A stretch of 64,000 bases of DNA from Acheta domesticus (GCA_031308135.1 JAHLJT010009419.1:68872550-68936549); one strand, 5' to 3'. Numbered from the stretch's first letter, positions 20,925-31,905 are shown. Notes: generated from the letters alone by a model not told the origin. Numbers and translations: made by a program.

Positions 20925-21790
20925 CACACATGGCTGCTCAGGAGACAGCCCGGGGCCGTACTGCCCCACTACCGACCCAACGTCAGCGCGGCAGTTGAAA
21001 ATTCCCTAACAGGATTTATCCCGGGGCGGGGCACCAAACACATCCCACAGCCCGGCTCTCCATCGGGCGACCCAGCCTCCAAAGCACGGGATCCGAGACC
21101 CCCGCCACTGCGAGGCCCGCAACCAGTTCCAAGCCTTCCCATTCCGCCATTTGGACTAGGATAGGTCAGAAGGCGCGGAATGACGGCAGAAAAGCGACAC
21201 AACTATCGGCATTGCCTGCGCAAGCAGCGCGCAGGAATGAATGGGGAGTGATTGGATCGAAAGAGTAGAGTCAGAATGAATGAATAAGGATAGGGAGTGA
21301 AGGGGTGATAGAAGACAAGATGTCGTAGTGCGAGGGGAGTGAAAGTGACAAAGTGAGGGAGTGTAGGGCTAGATATTTGCAATCCTCTAACAATTTTTCA
21401 CGCAATTTTGCTTAGGCAAAACCTGTGGATCCGGCTGTTGTGGTCGGTGGTACTGAACCTTGTGGGCAATCTCGGTGCCCGGATGTTGCTCTTCGTACCC
21501 GAAGAGGCAGTGGCCATCACCTCAGGGGAATGACTACTAAGCGTGGACTTGAACATTCCGATGTTAGAGGGCATGGTCGAGAAGGCGGAATGTCAGTACA
21601 CGAACTTCCGCTCTCTTCGAGTTACGGTAGAGGAGCGTAACTCGCGACCCCACAATGCTTCACTTCAGGTTACAAACATTTCCCAAGAGTACGAGATGGA
21701 CCTGGATCACGGACGACTGAACTTGTTTATGAAACCAACCACACTAATCAGGAAGGTCCTATCTCTACGTTGCGAATTATAGAACAAAGT
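20925..21790 (+). repeat. Degenerate duplicated unit B, copy 1
   Basis: Shares ordered blocks with 23573-24240: GCTCAGGAGRCAG, GGATCCRAGACCCCCG, CC-TTCCCATTCCGCCATTT-GACT, AGGCG and, about 350 bp on, a coding-like block. That block reads LNIPMLEGMVEKAECQY and FRSLRVTVEERNSRPHNAS, then a YEMDLDH stretch here, and the same residues with stops in copy 2. Conservation of residues over bases suggests an old protein-coding sequence. I do not recognise the family. Confidence 0.55.
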
Positions 21791-22102
21791 CTCAATCAAA
21801 ATATGAATCAATTGTTCATTACTTTCGTCCAAACGTCCGGCCTAATAATAAAAAAGGAAGCATAAAATTATTAGATTACGTACTATTCAGGGAAACCTTT
21901 CACGCGACTTGCAACCGTCCCCCCAAACTCTTTACTCAAAAATCCTTGGTCCAAAAATAGCGGTCCCTAAACCTTCCCGAAAACCCGTTGGGGGTTAGGG
22001 ACCCAAGCCGTCGGAGCTCCCAAACGTTGCGAGGTATTTTCGAGCGACCAGTCACCACCAGTCTTCAACCATCACTGTGACGGGCCTCCAAACGGGTGAT
22101 AG
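21791..22102. other. Non-coding DNA, nothing recognised
   Basis: Short spacer before the LTR at 22103. It ends in the left target duplication GATAG. Confidence 0.4.
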
Positions 22103-22548
22103 TGTTATGTCGCGCTTATTACGGCGCGCATAAGTATTGTATTTGGCGCGCGAGCATCTAGGCAGCACGCTCTGGCGGGATCGGCGGCAGCGGCAGCGGC
22201 AGGCTGTAGCCACGGTGCGGCAGGCTCGAGGCGTGGAGCGAGTCTCGCCGCCTAGATCGGCCCTTTAAAGGGAGCCGGCCGACACCCCGAGGGCAGTCTG
22301 GAGAGAGCCCTGAGAGCGCCACGAGTAGCAGTACGCGCCGAGTCCGGAGAACCAGCCGCCAGATGCATGTCGTTGTGGGGTGATGATTACAGCCAGCATC
22401 AGCAGGAAGCGTCCAGAGGCGGACGCGTCGCTAAGCAGGGCATTGGAGATTGCCCGGGATTGGCAATATGGCTGACTACTTTTTGTAATGAATGGCGTAA
22501 TAAATTATTGTTAAATTATCGTGCGATTCTTATTTAATGGACATAACA
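22103..22548 (+). mobile_element. Solo LTR with 5-bp TSD
   Basis: The 446-bp sequence starts TGTTATGTC and ends GACATAACA (perfect 9-bp inverted termini). It is flanked by the direct repeat GATAG (22098-22102 and 22549-22553). Internally it is GC-rich, with CCTTTAAAGGGAGCC (TATA-like, 22260) and AATAAATTATTG near the 3' end (22499). Terminal TG...CA, size and a 5-bp duplication identify a solo LTR. The 5-bp duplication and the TGTTATGTC start suggest BEL/Pao or a 5-bp gypsy group. Confidence 0.9.
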
Positions 22549-23572
22549 GATAGAACTTTATGTACCAGAATTTCACGAGGTCCACAACCCCCTGAGCTAT
22601 CCACTACGGGATCCCAGGCGGGAATACACACAATGAGTTCGGACGAATCTGGAAAATCCCCACGAGTCTGGACGTTGTATCTCCCTCAGTTCTTCGAGCA
22701 GACGACACCAGCAACTGCACTTTTCTCAGATTGGCCGCCAAGAAGAGGCAAAACAAAAATCACAGTTGGATCATTAGATGAAAGAAACAATTCCTTAATG
22801 GCAAGAGAAAAGTCAAACGGAGTCAGGAGCGTACTATTGTCAGTTAGAGTGTAAAGCGTATACATTAAACCATCAAATATCATTTGAGTGTGCTAATGCC
22901 CTTGGAACGCAGGGAGTGTAGTCTTGGTGAATAGATCGAGTGCCAATCAACAAGCCCGGATACAGCAAGCCAATCGTACAATCTTACACTTGAATTGAAA
23001 TGACTCCACGAGTGTCACGAACGGACAATCTAATGGCTAAGTATGACCATTAATGTTAAGTTCTATCAGATTACTAGGGCAGATTGTAAGTGTTTTTGTG
23101 TTTTTACGAACATCTCGTGGGTCGCCTTACTATTGCTGTTATGCAGGAGAAACCCAGGATCCCAGGTCTTATTATTTTTACCCGAGGAAGACACTGAATT
23201 CTCTTCAGGAGAATGGTCTGTGAACATGTACCTGCAAATATCTACAATATGGAAGGTTCTGAGCAACTGAGAACAGTATCAGAATTTAAAATCTTATGGA
23301 AGTGCAAGACGATAGATTCCTAAACTTCTCATTAGGTATTTATAAAATTTCTAAAGAACACTCAATGGATTTGGAACACTGTTCTCATTAAAATCAAATT
23401 TTATCTTTAACTATGCCTAAAATCGAAGAATGCTCATCGCGAGGATTGTTTGACTCGGTAGCTCATGAACTACATTATTTATTCGGAACGGTTATGGCCA
23501 AACAGCTGCGGCGCCTGTAAATACTACACATATTACTACTTTGACAGCCAGATTAGAGCATTCCCACACAGG
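22549..23572. other. No gene recognised
   Basis: A 105-codon plus frame (22537-22854) overlaps the LTR end and has no recognised product. Probably decayed element DNA between the two B units. Confidence 0.35.
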
Positions 23573-24240
23573 TGCTCAGGAGGCAGAAAAGAAAGGTCCA
23601 GTCCTGGTCTCGATCTGTCTTGGCGTGGGAGCAGAGGTTTGTAGATCCCCATCCATTAACTGCACTAAATTTGGGAAAGGGTGAGGAATGCTGTATCCCG
23701 TAGCTCGGTGTGCCAGTGGATCCAAGACCCCCGGAGCATATAGGACCTCGAGCCTCCCCATCCCACCATTTCGACTTGGAAGGCGTCCGAAGGCGATGGT
23801 TGACGGCAAGGAGGCGCCACAGCCACAGTAGTATCATCTACCGCTAGCATAAGCTTCTCATAAAGAAGAATGCGGAGTGGGCGGCACAAAAGTGACATTA
23901 CAGGGAGATTTATGTGTCGGGATGAGAAGTGATATGAAGAATGTACGAATACTAATGAGGAGTAGCAATGAAATTATAGGGAAAATTGCAAGAGCGCTCG
24001 TGTCGAAGGAAGTGATGATCACCGAAGGTGAATGACCAATAAACGTGGACTTAGCCTATACAAGTATAGAGAGTGTTATTAGTAACGTGGAACTTCAAGT
24101 TTCATAGTTCCGCTCTCTGCGAGCCAAAGTGGAGAATCGCAACCCTGAACTCCACAACGCCTCCCTCCAAATTTAAAATATTTCTCGGAAATACGAGATG
24201 GACGTGGAACACGAGCTAGTCAAGGTAAAGGCAAATCACT
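23573..24240 (+). repeat. Degenerate duplicated unit B, copy 2
   Basis: Second copy of the unit at 20925-21790, on the same strand. The coding-like block at about 24015-24215 retains VDL, a FRSLR-AKVENRN-like stretch, LHNASLQ and a RKYEMDVEHE stretch, but has at least three stops. Copy 1 has fewer lesions. Confidence 0.55.
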
Positions 24241-24301
24241 GAGCGTTAGTCGCACCGGATGTGACGGACCTCCATCAGCACGCGCTCGTCGATGCAGTAG
24301 G

Positions 24302-24677
24302 GTAGAGTCCCTAGATACAGAGAATAGCGCATTCAATTGTCCCACTTTTCCCGCATTTTTATGTCCAGTTGCCAGGAAAATTAGAACTGTGAGATATTCA
24401 GTGTGTTGAGAACCATGAATATATCCCAAATCATTTTTGATTGGGATTTTGTAGCTTATTTTTGGATTTTGGGATTTTTTAATTTATTTGGGATATTCAT
24501 AGCGCAACCGCCGCCATGAATATATCCCAAATCAATATTAATAATCTTAAACATCTCTTTAACGTCACGAATTATTATAATTTTTCTTCAGCTCCTGATT
24601 GCTACCTGGTGGGGCAATCGGGTGAGAGGATATTAAATGGCGGCGGTTGCGCTATTCTCTGTATCTAGGGACTCTAC
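24302..24677. mobile_element. MITE with 30-bp TIRs and 6-bp TSD
   Basis: The inverted ends at 24302-24331 and 24648-24677 are perfect over 30 bp (GTAGAGTCCCTAGATACAGA...). The 6-bp direct repeat AGTAGG flanks the element (24296-24301 and 24678-24683). Just inside the right end, ATGGCGGCGGTTGCGCT (24637-24653) has its inverted partner at 24501-24517 rather than next to the left TIR. This implies a later 167-bp insertion (24332-24498) framed by an ATAGCGCA direct repeat. There is no coding capacity. Confidence 0.9.
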
Positions 24678-24683
24678 AGTAGG

Positions 24684-25439
24684 CCACGGGCTCTTCTGAC
24701 TGAGCTCGGGTGGCTGAGCGGGCTCATCGCAGAATTCGTGGACAAAAATGCCTATGCAGTCGTCAACCTTGCACGCTAGTCACTTTTACAAGATATTTCG
24801 CCACACCAGATGACGGTGACGATGACAGCGATTATCAGTATTGACCAAAGCAGTATCTTGATCCTTTCGCCAACTCACATGACAGTGCAAATGACAATGG
24901 GACATCATCGGCGCCCAGACTCTGGACCTGTTTCAACCATCGTGGCGCCAGTTCAGAAGGCGGTCCTTGTATAAAAATCTAAGTTTTTTAAAACAGATTT
25001 CATTTAAGATAAAAATCTGTTAACAGTATACACTTTTGCATTATTAATATTCTACAATTTTCGAGTATACAGAGGTCTCCGAAAATGAGACCAATACTAC
25101 TTTCTTTACGGCCTTTGCTATACAAGAGGGGGGGGGGGAATTAAAGAAAAAAATTGGAGCCGCTTTTGAGAAAATAGGAAGAGAATTTATTGAAATATTT
25201 AGAAAACATCCTCCCAAAAGACATAATTTCTAGCTCAAAATATGAATTTATTTTCATGATATTATCCTCGAAATAACATTTATTAAAACTTGTTTATGTC
25301 CGGATTGACTATATACTCCAAATTGTTAAAATCTCGAAAACAGAGGGTAAAGCTAGTAACTCAAAATCACATTTTAAACCATAATGGAATCACAGAAATA
25401 TCTAACCACCTCTTGAAATATTTCTAAATTCAAAACTCA
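24684..25439. other. No gene recognised
   Basis: Includes an acidic Asp/Ser-rich coding-like stretch (24790-24960) of unknown origin, a G10 homopolymer (25130-25139), and AT-rich DNA with a GGAGCCGCTTTTGAGAAA block similar to one near 34350. Confidence 0.35.
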
Positions 25440-25630
25440 AGTAATTACATTAGTCAAAGAAAGTTGTGCCTGAAGAATAAAAACGAAAGGCATCTTCACG
25501 GAACGCAAGTTCACGAAATTCCTATCACAGCTGAAACCCCTTTTTCAAGTATCTATGTCGATACGTTTTTTTTGAAGGAGATAAAATCCTTAACTCTATA
25601 GACGTATTTTCCAAATAAGCTCAAGCTTAC
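25440..25630 (+). pseudogene. Errantivirus-like integrase, 5' part
   Basis: Frames in this stretch show the end of an integrase zinc domain (CLKNKNERHLHG) and the start of the catalytic core around the first Asp (VDTFF, then a SIDVFSK stretch). In Ty3/gypsy integrases the spacing of these blocks is the same. The frame has stops and shifts, and it is cut at 25630 by the LTR-like insertion. Its continuation starts at 27149. Confidence 0.75.
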
Positions 25631-27148
25631 TGTGACAACCCGTTTGCGCTGATTAGGAAAAACGAGACACATTTCTCACCAGGCATGAGAGTAACGCCCA
25701 AGTTCGAAAGACGCGCGCCTCAAGAAAAGAGAAGCGTAAGAATTTAACGAAAGAGTTCGCTAGATCCGAAAACACGCGAAACGATCTCTTGCGTCTAGAG
25801 AAAGCTCTTTGTTTCGGAAGAAGCGAGCAACCGGTAAAATCGTATAGAGCAGAGTGGTGTGATGTAAATGAACAGTACCACCTATGCTAAAAACGCCGAG
25901 AAGCGGGAGAAAAACTCTTCACAGAAACCCAGAAGAGGTAATTATTTCGTAGAACTATTTCATTATGAATGTGAAGAATTCATTTAAAGAAATTGGCATA
26001 ATGTAAATTTCACGAAATAATTTGAAAGTAGGAACATGTGCTTGTAATGCAGTAGTAAAACTCATACTGAAATGTTCTCTTTTCTTTCAGATTTTTTATT
26101 ATGTTATCATTTTTTCATTATCGTACATTAGTTTCTCTTACGTCCTTATTTGCGGTATTTAATTGAGAGATTACCAGAAGGAAATATCTAGTACGAGAGA
26201 GCACGCGAAGCAGTGCGCTACCCGGCTGCGCATTTCCACGAACTTGGAAGCAAGCAACCGACGTCGAAGCAAGTTGGTCATGGAACGATCGCGACAACGG
26301 CGACATACTTCAGGGTGATTTTCAAACACCCGACTTCTCTTCAATCTGTTGTTAAATTCAAGTAAGAGTATCGGAGTAAGAACTTCGTTATTTGAATTTT
26401 AGTCAAAGCCATGTAACGTTAACAAGAAGGTCAACTAGGACGTAGCATGACTACAAGTTTCGCATTATTCAGGGATATGAATCAATCATTATTAACGAAA
26501 TTGTGCTAAGTTATTGAAATTGATTCTAAATATAGTTGAATCACGAACGTGGAAATGTAATTAATAGGTGTTGTACAAAGTAAAATTTTGCTTTTCAATG
26601 AAACATATGAATGTCAAATAGTAATTGTGTAGATAGTACTAAAGAAAGTGAATAAGATTAATGAGAGGGGTTCTTATTTAGAAGTGATCCACCATAATCT
26701 TATTTCCTTGTATTCAATATTCAAATTTAATAAATAGGAATTATCTTGAAGGTTTTTTCAAATGTACAAGAATTTTTAACATCATTTATCCTTATAATCG
26801 AAGAGGTACAATAGTGGATTTGTATACTACAGCGATTGAAAATGTACGTATTAAATAAAATAGTTTGTTATGTGAGAGTTTCTTTACAGGAAAGATTTCA
26901 TTTTGTGGGTTTTTGTATTTTCTTCATGTGAATCACGTGAATGGTAGTGGAGGAATTTATTGAGATTATAGTATTTTTTTTTCAAAAGAAAATTATTTAA
27001 TTTGAATGACATTGGTGACCTTGGCGAGAATCTATGTCCCTGTCTCATAGAAAATAAATTTGAATATGGTCAACCATCACGTCTTGTACACCGACCGAGC
27101 TGATTTACGGTAAGGTGGTCTAACCCACCACTCCGACAGTTGGTCATA
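25631..27148 (+). mobile_element. 1.5-kb LTR-like insertion with 4-bp TSD
   Basis: Begins TGTGACAACC and ends GTTGGTCATA (imperfect inverted ends). It is flanked by the direct repeat TTAC (25627-25630 and 27149-27152). The integrase reading frame ends at the left junction and resumes in the same frame after the right TTAC, which fixes the boundaries. A late AATAAATTTG (27052) suits an LTR poly(A) signal. There are no open frames of note. Size and structure fit a long solo LTR. A non-LTR origin is possible because the last dinucleotide is TA rather than CA. Confidence 0.8.
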
Positions 27149-27560
27149 TTACACTCCTCCCGACGGAACAGGATATTCTGTTTTATGAAAGTTGAAGCGA
27201 TGCTTTCGCACCATGGTTCCCCAAATATAACGCATGATCAAGGAACCGAGATTCAGAATAAGTTAATGGTTTTCGCTTATCCAGAAACATTATTTGTGCC
27301 ACTACACCGTCGAATACTTCCTCAAAGTCACCCGCTAAATTCATTTTCACTTTATTGGAAAATTTACGCCTCCTGATAAGTAATGATCGAAGTAACCCTC
27401 TGAAACACCTGCTAATTGATGCAGTACTTACAATTCTTCCATTGATCCTAGCGTAAAATGAGCCTCTTGACATTGACAATTATCATCAATTCATTTTTCA
27501 CTGCAATATTTCCAAATTGACAGAGACCTTTTCTAAAATCCGTCCGCCGCCATAAATATT
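27149..27560 (+). pseudogene. Errantivirus-like integrase, 3' part
   Basis: Continues the integrase core. A segment with HHGSPNITHDQGTEIQNKLM contains the second catalytic Asp. A later frame with PQSHPLN at the expected spacing corresponds to the segment carrying the catalytic Glu, then the helix with NDRSNPLKHLLIDAVLT. Stops and single-base shifts occur near 27200, 27290 and 27376. Downstream, the env remnant at 27655 follows in the gene order of env-carrying gypsy elements. Confidence 0.85.
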
Positions 27561-27654
27561 GAAAATAACAATATCTTTCCGTACCTAACTCATGAAATGT
27601 CTTTAAGATAAGAGACATTGAAAAGGAACTTTTAAATTGACCCTCATGTTTTAT

Positions 27655-27862
27655 AAACCTAAGAGAGGTCTCGTGAATGGATTAGGCAAAATTATTAAAT
27701 TCACTTCAGCTAATTTAGATCAGCATAGTTTTGATGACTTCGAAGTGCAAATTTCCGTTTTGAAGGAGACTTGAAACCATGAGATACAACTTGTCAATAC
27801 ATTGGTTTCTTTTAGCAATTCAATTACTGACAAACTCTGTATGGAAATGAATCGAATGAATT
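27655..27862 (+). pseudogene. Errantivirus-type env remnant, cleavage and fusion region
   Basis: A frame of about 69 codons with one stop (27772). It starts at a basic K-P-K-R motif, the usual furin-type cleavage site of insect errantivirus envelope proteins. A Gly-rich hydrophobic segment follows, then a stretch with N-L-D and acidic residues, and a heptad-like Leu/Val pattern. This is the region shared with baculovirus F-type fusion proteins. Upstream it joins integrase DNA. Downstream it is interrupted from about 27870 to 28545 by inserted DNA. Confidence 0.75.
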
Positions 27863-27869
27863 TAAATTT

Positions 27870-28189
27870 TTGTATTTTGTGTGTGTGTGAAAGAGAGAGA
27901 GAATTTGATGTGTATCCTAGAGAGCACCATCAGCCTCCCTGTGAAACAATGGGCCTTTTTTGATTGATTAGTGTTTCCGCGCGCGTCAGCTGCAAAAGAC
28001 ATTAATCCTGTAAGTACAGTGCATGTGTTTTCCTCGACAGGTGGTGGTGATCATCCCCCTCTGAATGGTGAGATCTGACGCCGACCTACTGTTCACAAAT
28101 GGGGTTTACTTGTTCTTTTAGAGATGAGCATGAGACACCTGAAATACTTCGGGTTGGCACTGGTAAACGTTATAGTATGCGTCTTTGGG
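27870..28189. other. Insertion between env pieces, non-SINE part
   Basis: A short GT/GA repeat (27880-27902), then GC-richer DNA. The block GATCATCCCCCTCTGAATGGTGAGATCTGACGCC (28049-28082) resembles SINE-tail DNA at 44165-44200 and 6165-6180. No gene. Confidence 0.4.
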
Positions 28190-28330
28190 CCTATCTGCAT
28201 GGTCGCGCTGGATAAAAGATGTGTGCCGGCTGAGCCCTTCGGTCCGAAGAGTCACGGGTTGGCGTCCCGCCTTGGGCAGGCTTGTTTGTCTCTTGTATCT
28301 CTAGTGTATGTTGTATAGACAGATTAGTGT
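28190..28330 (+). mobile_element. tRNA-derived SINE, family S3 (head degraded)
   Basis: Contains TGCCGGCTGAGC, CTTCGGTCCGA and a damaged B-box GGGTTGGCGTCCCGCC. It is followed by CTTGGGCAGGCTTGTTTGTCTCTTGTATCTCTAG, matching the body of the SINE at 31393-31545 (CTTGGGCATGGCTGTTTGGTC, CTCATGTATGT). Part of the A-box side is missing. Confidence 0.6.
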
Positions 28331-28439
28331 AGATAGTATAGATAGATTTGTGAAATAAGAATATCACCATTTGTTCTAAATTCCATTGGTAGTGTAAAAG
28401 ATAGTAACAAATGGAATGGATCGATTTTGTCGAAGTCTG

Positions 28440-28545
28440 CTTGGATAGCCGAGGTCGCTAAGACTGAAGGGCCGTGGCTACCTAGGCTGGAATGGTCGCG
28501 GGTTCGAATCCCATTTGAATGTTTGTGTGTGTTTATGTTGTCATG
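28440..28545 (+). mobile_element. tRNA-derived SINE with perfect B-box
   Basis: A-box-like TAGCCGAGGTCGCTAAGAC (28447-28465) and a perfect B-box GGTTCGAATCC (28501-28511), then a TGTTTGTGTGTG body. It lies in the middle of the env remnant. Confidence 0.75.
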
Positions 28546-29070
28546 CGTTCCTCTTACAACCCAATGTTAAAAATCACAGTGGTCGCTATAGAACCAAGCA
28601 GTCGAAAAGCGACTATTAATAAATTTTTACAAAAAATTGTCAGAGATATTTCAAACAAGGTGTTTAAGGTAATTTTAATTCCAGGTGGTATGTTAAAGTT
28701 CAACAACTGCAAGTTTTTATGCAGCTGCAGAAACTTTTAAGGAAAATTTCATTTAGACATAGGATTGTCCAAATCCATTATGAATTAAAAGATTATTTAA
28801 TGTTAGATTATATTCCAGAAATGAAAAATTAAAAATTACTAAAGCAATAAAGATATTTGTATTCTGTATCCAATGAAAGATAAACTTCGGAAAACAAGTA
28901 CAGGATTCTAAGTCTTTTTGAATCTCAATGGAGGATTGCTCAGATTTCTTTAACAATCTTAACAATGGTAGTTGCTTTATATGCTTACTATAAGTTTAAA
29001 GGGTATAAACCGATTAAATATTGTTTTCAAACTCGTATTAAGATTCATAAAAATTGTTATACACGAATAT
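28546..29070 (+). pseudogene. Errantivirus-type env remnant, C-terminal part
   Basis: One frame (about 28590-28738) has ATINKFLQKIVRD and a VILIPGGMLKFNNCKF-like block, reminiscent of the C-terminal ectodomain of errantivirus envelopes with a conserved NC motif. A later frame (about 28945-29060) has a hydrophobic run (LTILTMVVALYAYY) followed by a basic tail, as expected for the transmembrane anchor and cytoplasmic end. The pieces are out of frame with each other. No LTR was recognised after it. Confidence 0.55.
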
Positions 29071-29129
29071 TTCTGGCGCGACACAAAGTAGTGGCATCAT
29101 AATTACAAAACACTAGTGAAGAAAGGGAA

Positions 29130-30330
29130 GTAATGTTTACGAGACCTGATACAGATAAGGGATGCATTTAATCAATCAAGACAACAGGTAGATCAACAAG
29201 AACCTTTTCTAAGGGTTAAATATTCCAAATTATCGACTTAAGATATAGATTTTATTGGAAATTGTAGATAATAATCGAGGGCGATTGTTCTTTTCCTAAG
29301 AGAGTCCAGATACGAAATTCGAAGTTCATGTAGTGGCACAGACCCTTCAAGCCAAATATCATGAGAAAATGATCAAGAAGTCTTAGGCAGACTAATAGTT
29401 GCGCAAAAGGCTTGTGACAGAAGAAACATACAATTTACAAACGATGGTGTATAAACCAATCTATAAATGATGTAGCAAAGCTTATAAATAATATGCAACA
29501 AAGCTTACTTACAGTTCCTACTTTTATCGGATAAAACTATCCCTAGAAACTTTTTTACAAGAACTAGAAAGTGTTTTTGATGCCACAGATTGTCCTGTAG
29601 GACTATTTGTGCAAACTGTGATATTTAGAAAGTCATTGGACCCGCCCTAAGAGCAATTGACCTTGACCTTCACAACTATATCCAGAAATCATTAAGAAAA
29701 TGAGTTTGATCTCTTACAAGAGAATTCGGAAGAATTGGAAGTGACGAATTTAGCGCAAATAAACAAATTTCTCTCACACAATTGCGCGTAAATGCGAGAT
29801 TATGTAAAACCGTTTTTTGAATGTCAGGAGGAAATATGCCGCTCAGTTCTTGACAATATTAAAAGCAATAGAGAGGAAGAGACATTCATTTTAAACAATG
29901 AAAATCGATTAGAAACTACGCAAATTATTTTCCGTCTGCAACCAAAAATTATATTGATTGTCGAAGCTATGTAACCTGATTCCCTGAGGGACACCCTGGT
30001 TTTAGCGTTAGAAAAAGAGAGAATACTTCCTGAGGTATTGCAGAGCTATATGTTATAATATTTTTCTCGCAAGAAAAGGATAAAAACATGAAACGCAGAT
30101 AAATCGGTTAGGTCGCCATACGTAACGCAGGATCATCCTAAGAAATTAAAAAGTTACAATTGCAAAGGGAACACTACTTTTCTTAGTGCCCATGAAATTG
30201 CAAAGACAGACAGAAACTAATAATATGGTATCTGTTCCGAGAATATTAGATTGTTAGAACTTCAAAGGAAATCATTACGCATCACAATGACCATGCATTA
30301 ATGGACGAGTGAATGTTATAAATATAGAGA
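29130..30330 (+). pseudogene. Errantivirus-like gag remnant
   Basis: The clearest piece is 29792-29974 (CQEEICRSVLDNIKSNREEE, then a RLETTQIIFRLQPKIILIVEA stretch), followed after a stop by DSLRDTLVLALEKE. This matches the capsid C-terminal region of gypsy-group gag (acidic 'NEENR..A...F...L.P.I...VEA..P..L..A...A..EE'). Around 30260-30300, CKNF-like, GNHYA and SQ residues look like a decayed zinc knuckle. TGGCGCGACACAAAGTAGTGG at 29075 weakly resembles a tRNA-Lys primer site, but no LTR precedes it. Confidence 0.65.
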
Positions 30331-30359
30331 ATGATATTACATTAAGGCTTAAGTCTTAA

Positions 30360-31392
30360 TTTGCCATGAGAAATCGTATTTTGGGGGATATCGGAGCTTC
30401 GATTAATTTAATCGGTAAAGAAGCTGTCTCGGTGAGCACAATGTCGTGGAAAGTATTTTTAATGGCATTTCAGAAAAATCGATAATTTCATAACAACCTT
30501 ACATGATCATGAATTTGTAATTGTACAAGTCGATTTACATCAGAGATATCACTGAATTCTAGAAATCCGTTTACGGAAAATGACCTGTAGTTCTTAATTA
30601 TAAAACTTAAGAGATTCTTTCATTTTCAGTTGACATAATTAAGTAAATACTGTAAATGTGTTGCAAGTAAATTGTAACCTGCAAGAATTACATCTCCCGG
30701 AATCCGACGCGCTTTGGAATTAGTAATTACCATGACTTTTTTGTTACTTGGCGACTCCTTGTCTGCATCTATTTTAACTACTCATTTCATTGACGGAAAA
30801 TGAAATTCCAATTAACATCAAATCAGAACTGATATTCCCCGGGACATTACATTATTAAGCCCTCTTCTTTATCAAATAATTTTCCTCTGAGAGTTGTATC
30901 GAAGAAGGCAGATGTGCCCGGGAAAAAGAAGAGTAGTTTTAGACTTTCGAGAATTGAAATAAAAAAACACATCAAGCAGTATAGATATTCTCCGGGAGAT
31001 CACAAAGAGATTAAAAACAAATACCAAAAAATATTATAAAGCGCCCTCCTTCATCAAATAATTCTCCTCTGTGCCCAGGAAAACGGAAGTAGCTCCATAT
31101 TTTCGAGAACTGAACTAGAAAACATATTCATCACCTGGACCTACACCTCACATTGAAGCTATCTTGAATCGATTAGGGAAAAAGAGGATTGTTTGGCCTC
31201 TGACGTAGCTGATGCGTTCTAACACATTTCTTTGGAGAACGAACTTTGTAGGATAACTACGTTTGGTACTCCAGGAAGTTAATATGAAATGGTCAGAATG
31301 GCTTGCAGAACTCCCCGTGTACTTTTCAACGAGTGATGGATCAAACATTAAATGGATTGATTAATAAAATACATTTTGTATATTTAGACGAT
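30360..31392 (+). pseudogene. Errantivirus-like protease and reverse transcriptase
   Basis: Protease: around 30387 a D-I-G-A-S-I-N-L-I stretch matches the catalytic D-T/S-G-A-S of retroelement aspartic proteases, with the Thr replaced. RT follows: a VVLDFREL-like block occurs twice (about 30935 and 31095; part of this stretch looks duplicated). Next come HIEAILNRLGKKRI, a segment ending TTFGTPGS, an FNE/MDQTLNGL stretch and the catalytic Y-L-D-D (31381-31392). Many frameshifts. The sequence breaks immediately after Y-L-D-D, where a SINE begins. Confidence 0.8.
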
Positions 31393-31545
31393 GGCTGATC
31401 CGAATGGCCGAGGTGGGTAAGAGCGTGAACCGACTCAGTGCTTCGGTCCGAGGGATCGAGGGTTCGAATCCCACCTTGGGCATGGCTGTTTGGTCTTTGT
31501 CTCTCATGTATGTGTTGTCACTCACATAAGTGAAATATGATGTAA
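31393..31545 (+). mobile_element. tRNA-derived SINE, family S3
   Basis: A-box TGGCCGAGGTGGGTAAGAGC (31404-31423) and perfect B-box GGTTCGAATCC (31461-31471), with GTGCTTCGGTCCGAGGGATCGAG between. Body CTTGGGCATGGCTGTTTGGTC. It begins directly after the reverse transcriptase Y-L-D-D codons, so it inserted into, or next to a deletion within, the pol remnant. Confidence 0.85.
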
Positions 31546-31635
31546 ATACTCAAGATCGAAAGTTTGATAATGATGACAAAGTGTGGGCGAAAGCGAATGA
31601 ATCGCGGAAAATTGATAAAAAAAATTAAAATAAGT
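31546..31635 (+). pseudogene. Integrase C-terminal fragment
   Basis: The frame FDNDDKVWAKANESRKID resembles the 'D-x-VW-x-K' block near the end of gypsy integrases. RNase H and the integrase core between the Y-L-D-D motif and this fragment are missing. Confidence 0.55.
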
Positions 31636-31905
31636 ATTATGACCGAGGTGGCTAGAGCTTGTGCCAACTATGCCCCTCAGTCGGAAGGGTCGCGTTTTCA
31701 AGTCCCGTCGTGTGCATGGTTGTTTGTCCCTTATCCCGTGTACGTGTGTTGTCGCGGAAGCCCTTGTGAGTCTGATGACCACAGTTCGAGGAGCCCGCTA
31801 GTGTATCAATGTCTAGTCCTCATGAGGGACATAGTGGGTATCCAGAGCGGATAGCCGAAATCGGCAAACCCTGCAGCTGGGAAAAGCCCCCGGAAGAAAA
31901 GAATC
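31636..31905 (+). mobile_element. tRNA-derived SINE in integrase C-terminus
   Basis: A-box TGACCGAGGTGGCTAGAGC (31639-31657), damaged B-box GTTTTCAAGTCC (31693-31704), and a body ending GCCGAAATCGGCAAACCCTGCAGCTGGGAAAAGCC (31856-31890), a tail type seen in other insect tRNA SINEs. It separates two pieces of the integrase C-terminal frame. Confidence 0.8.

Noticed and set aside
29075..29097. tRNA-Lys primer-binding site
   Set aside because: Only the first six bases match well and no LTR precedes it.
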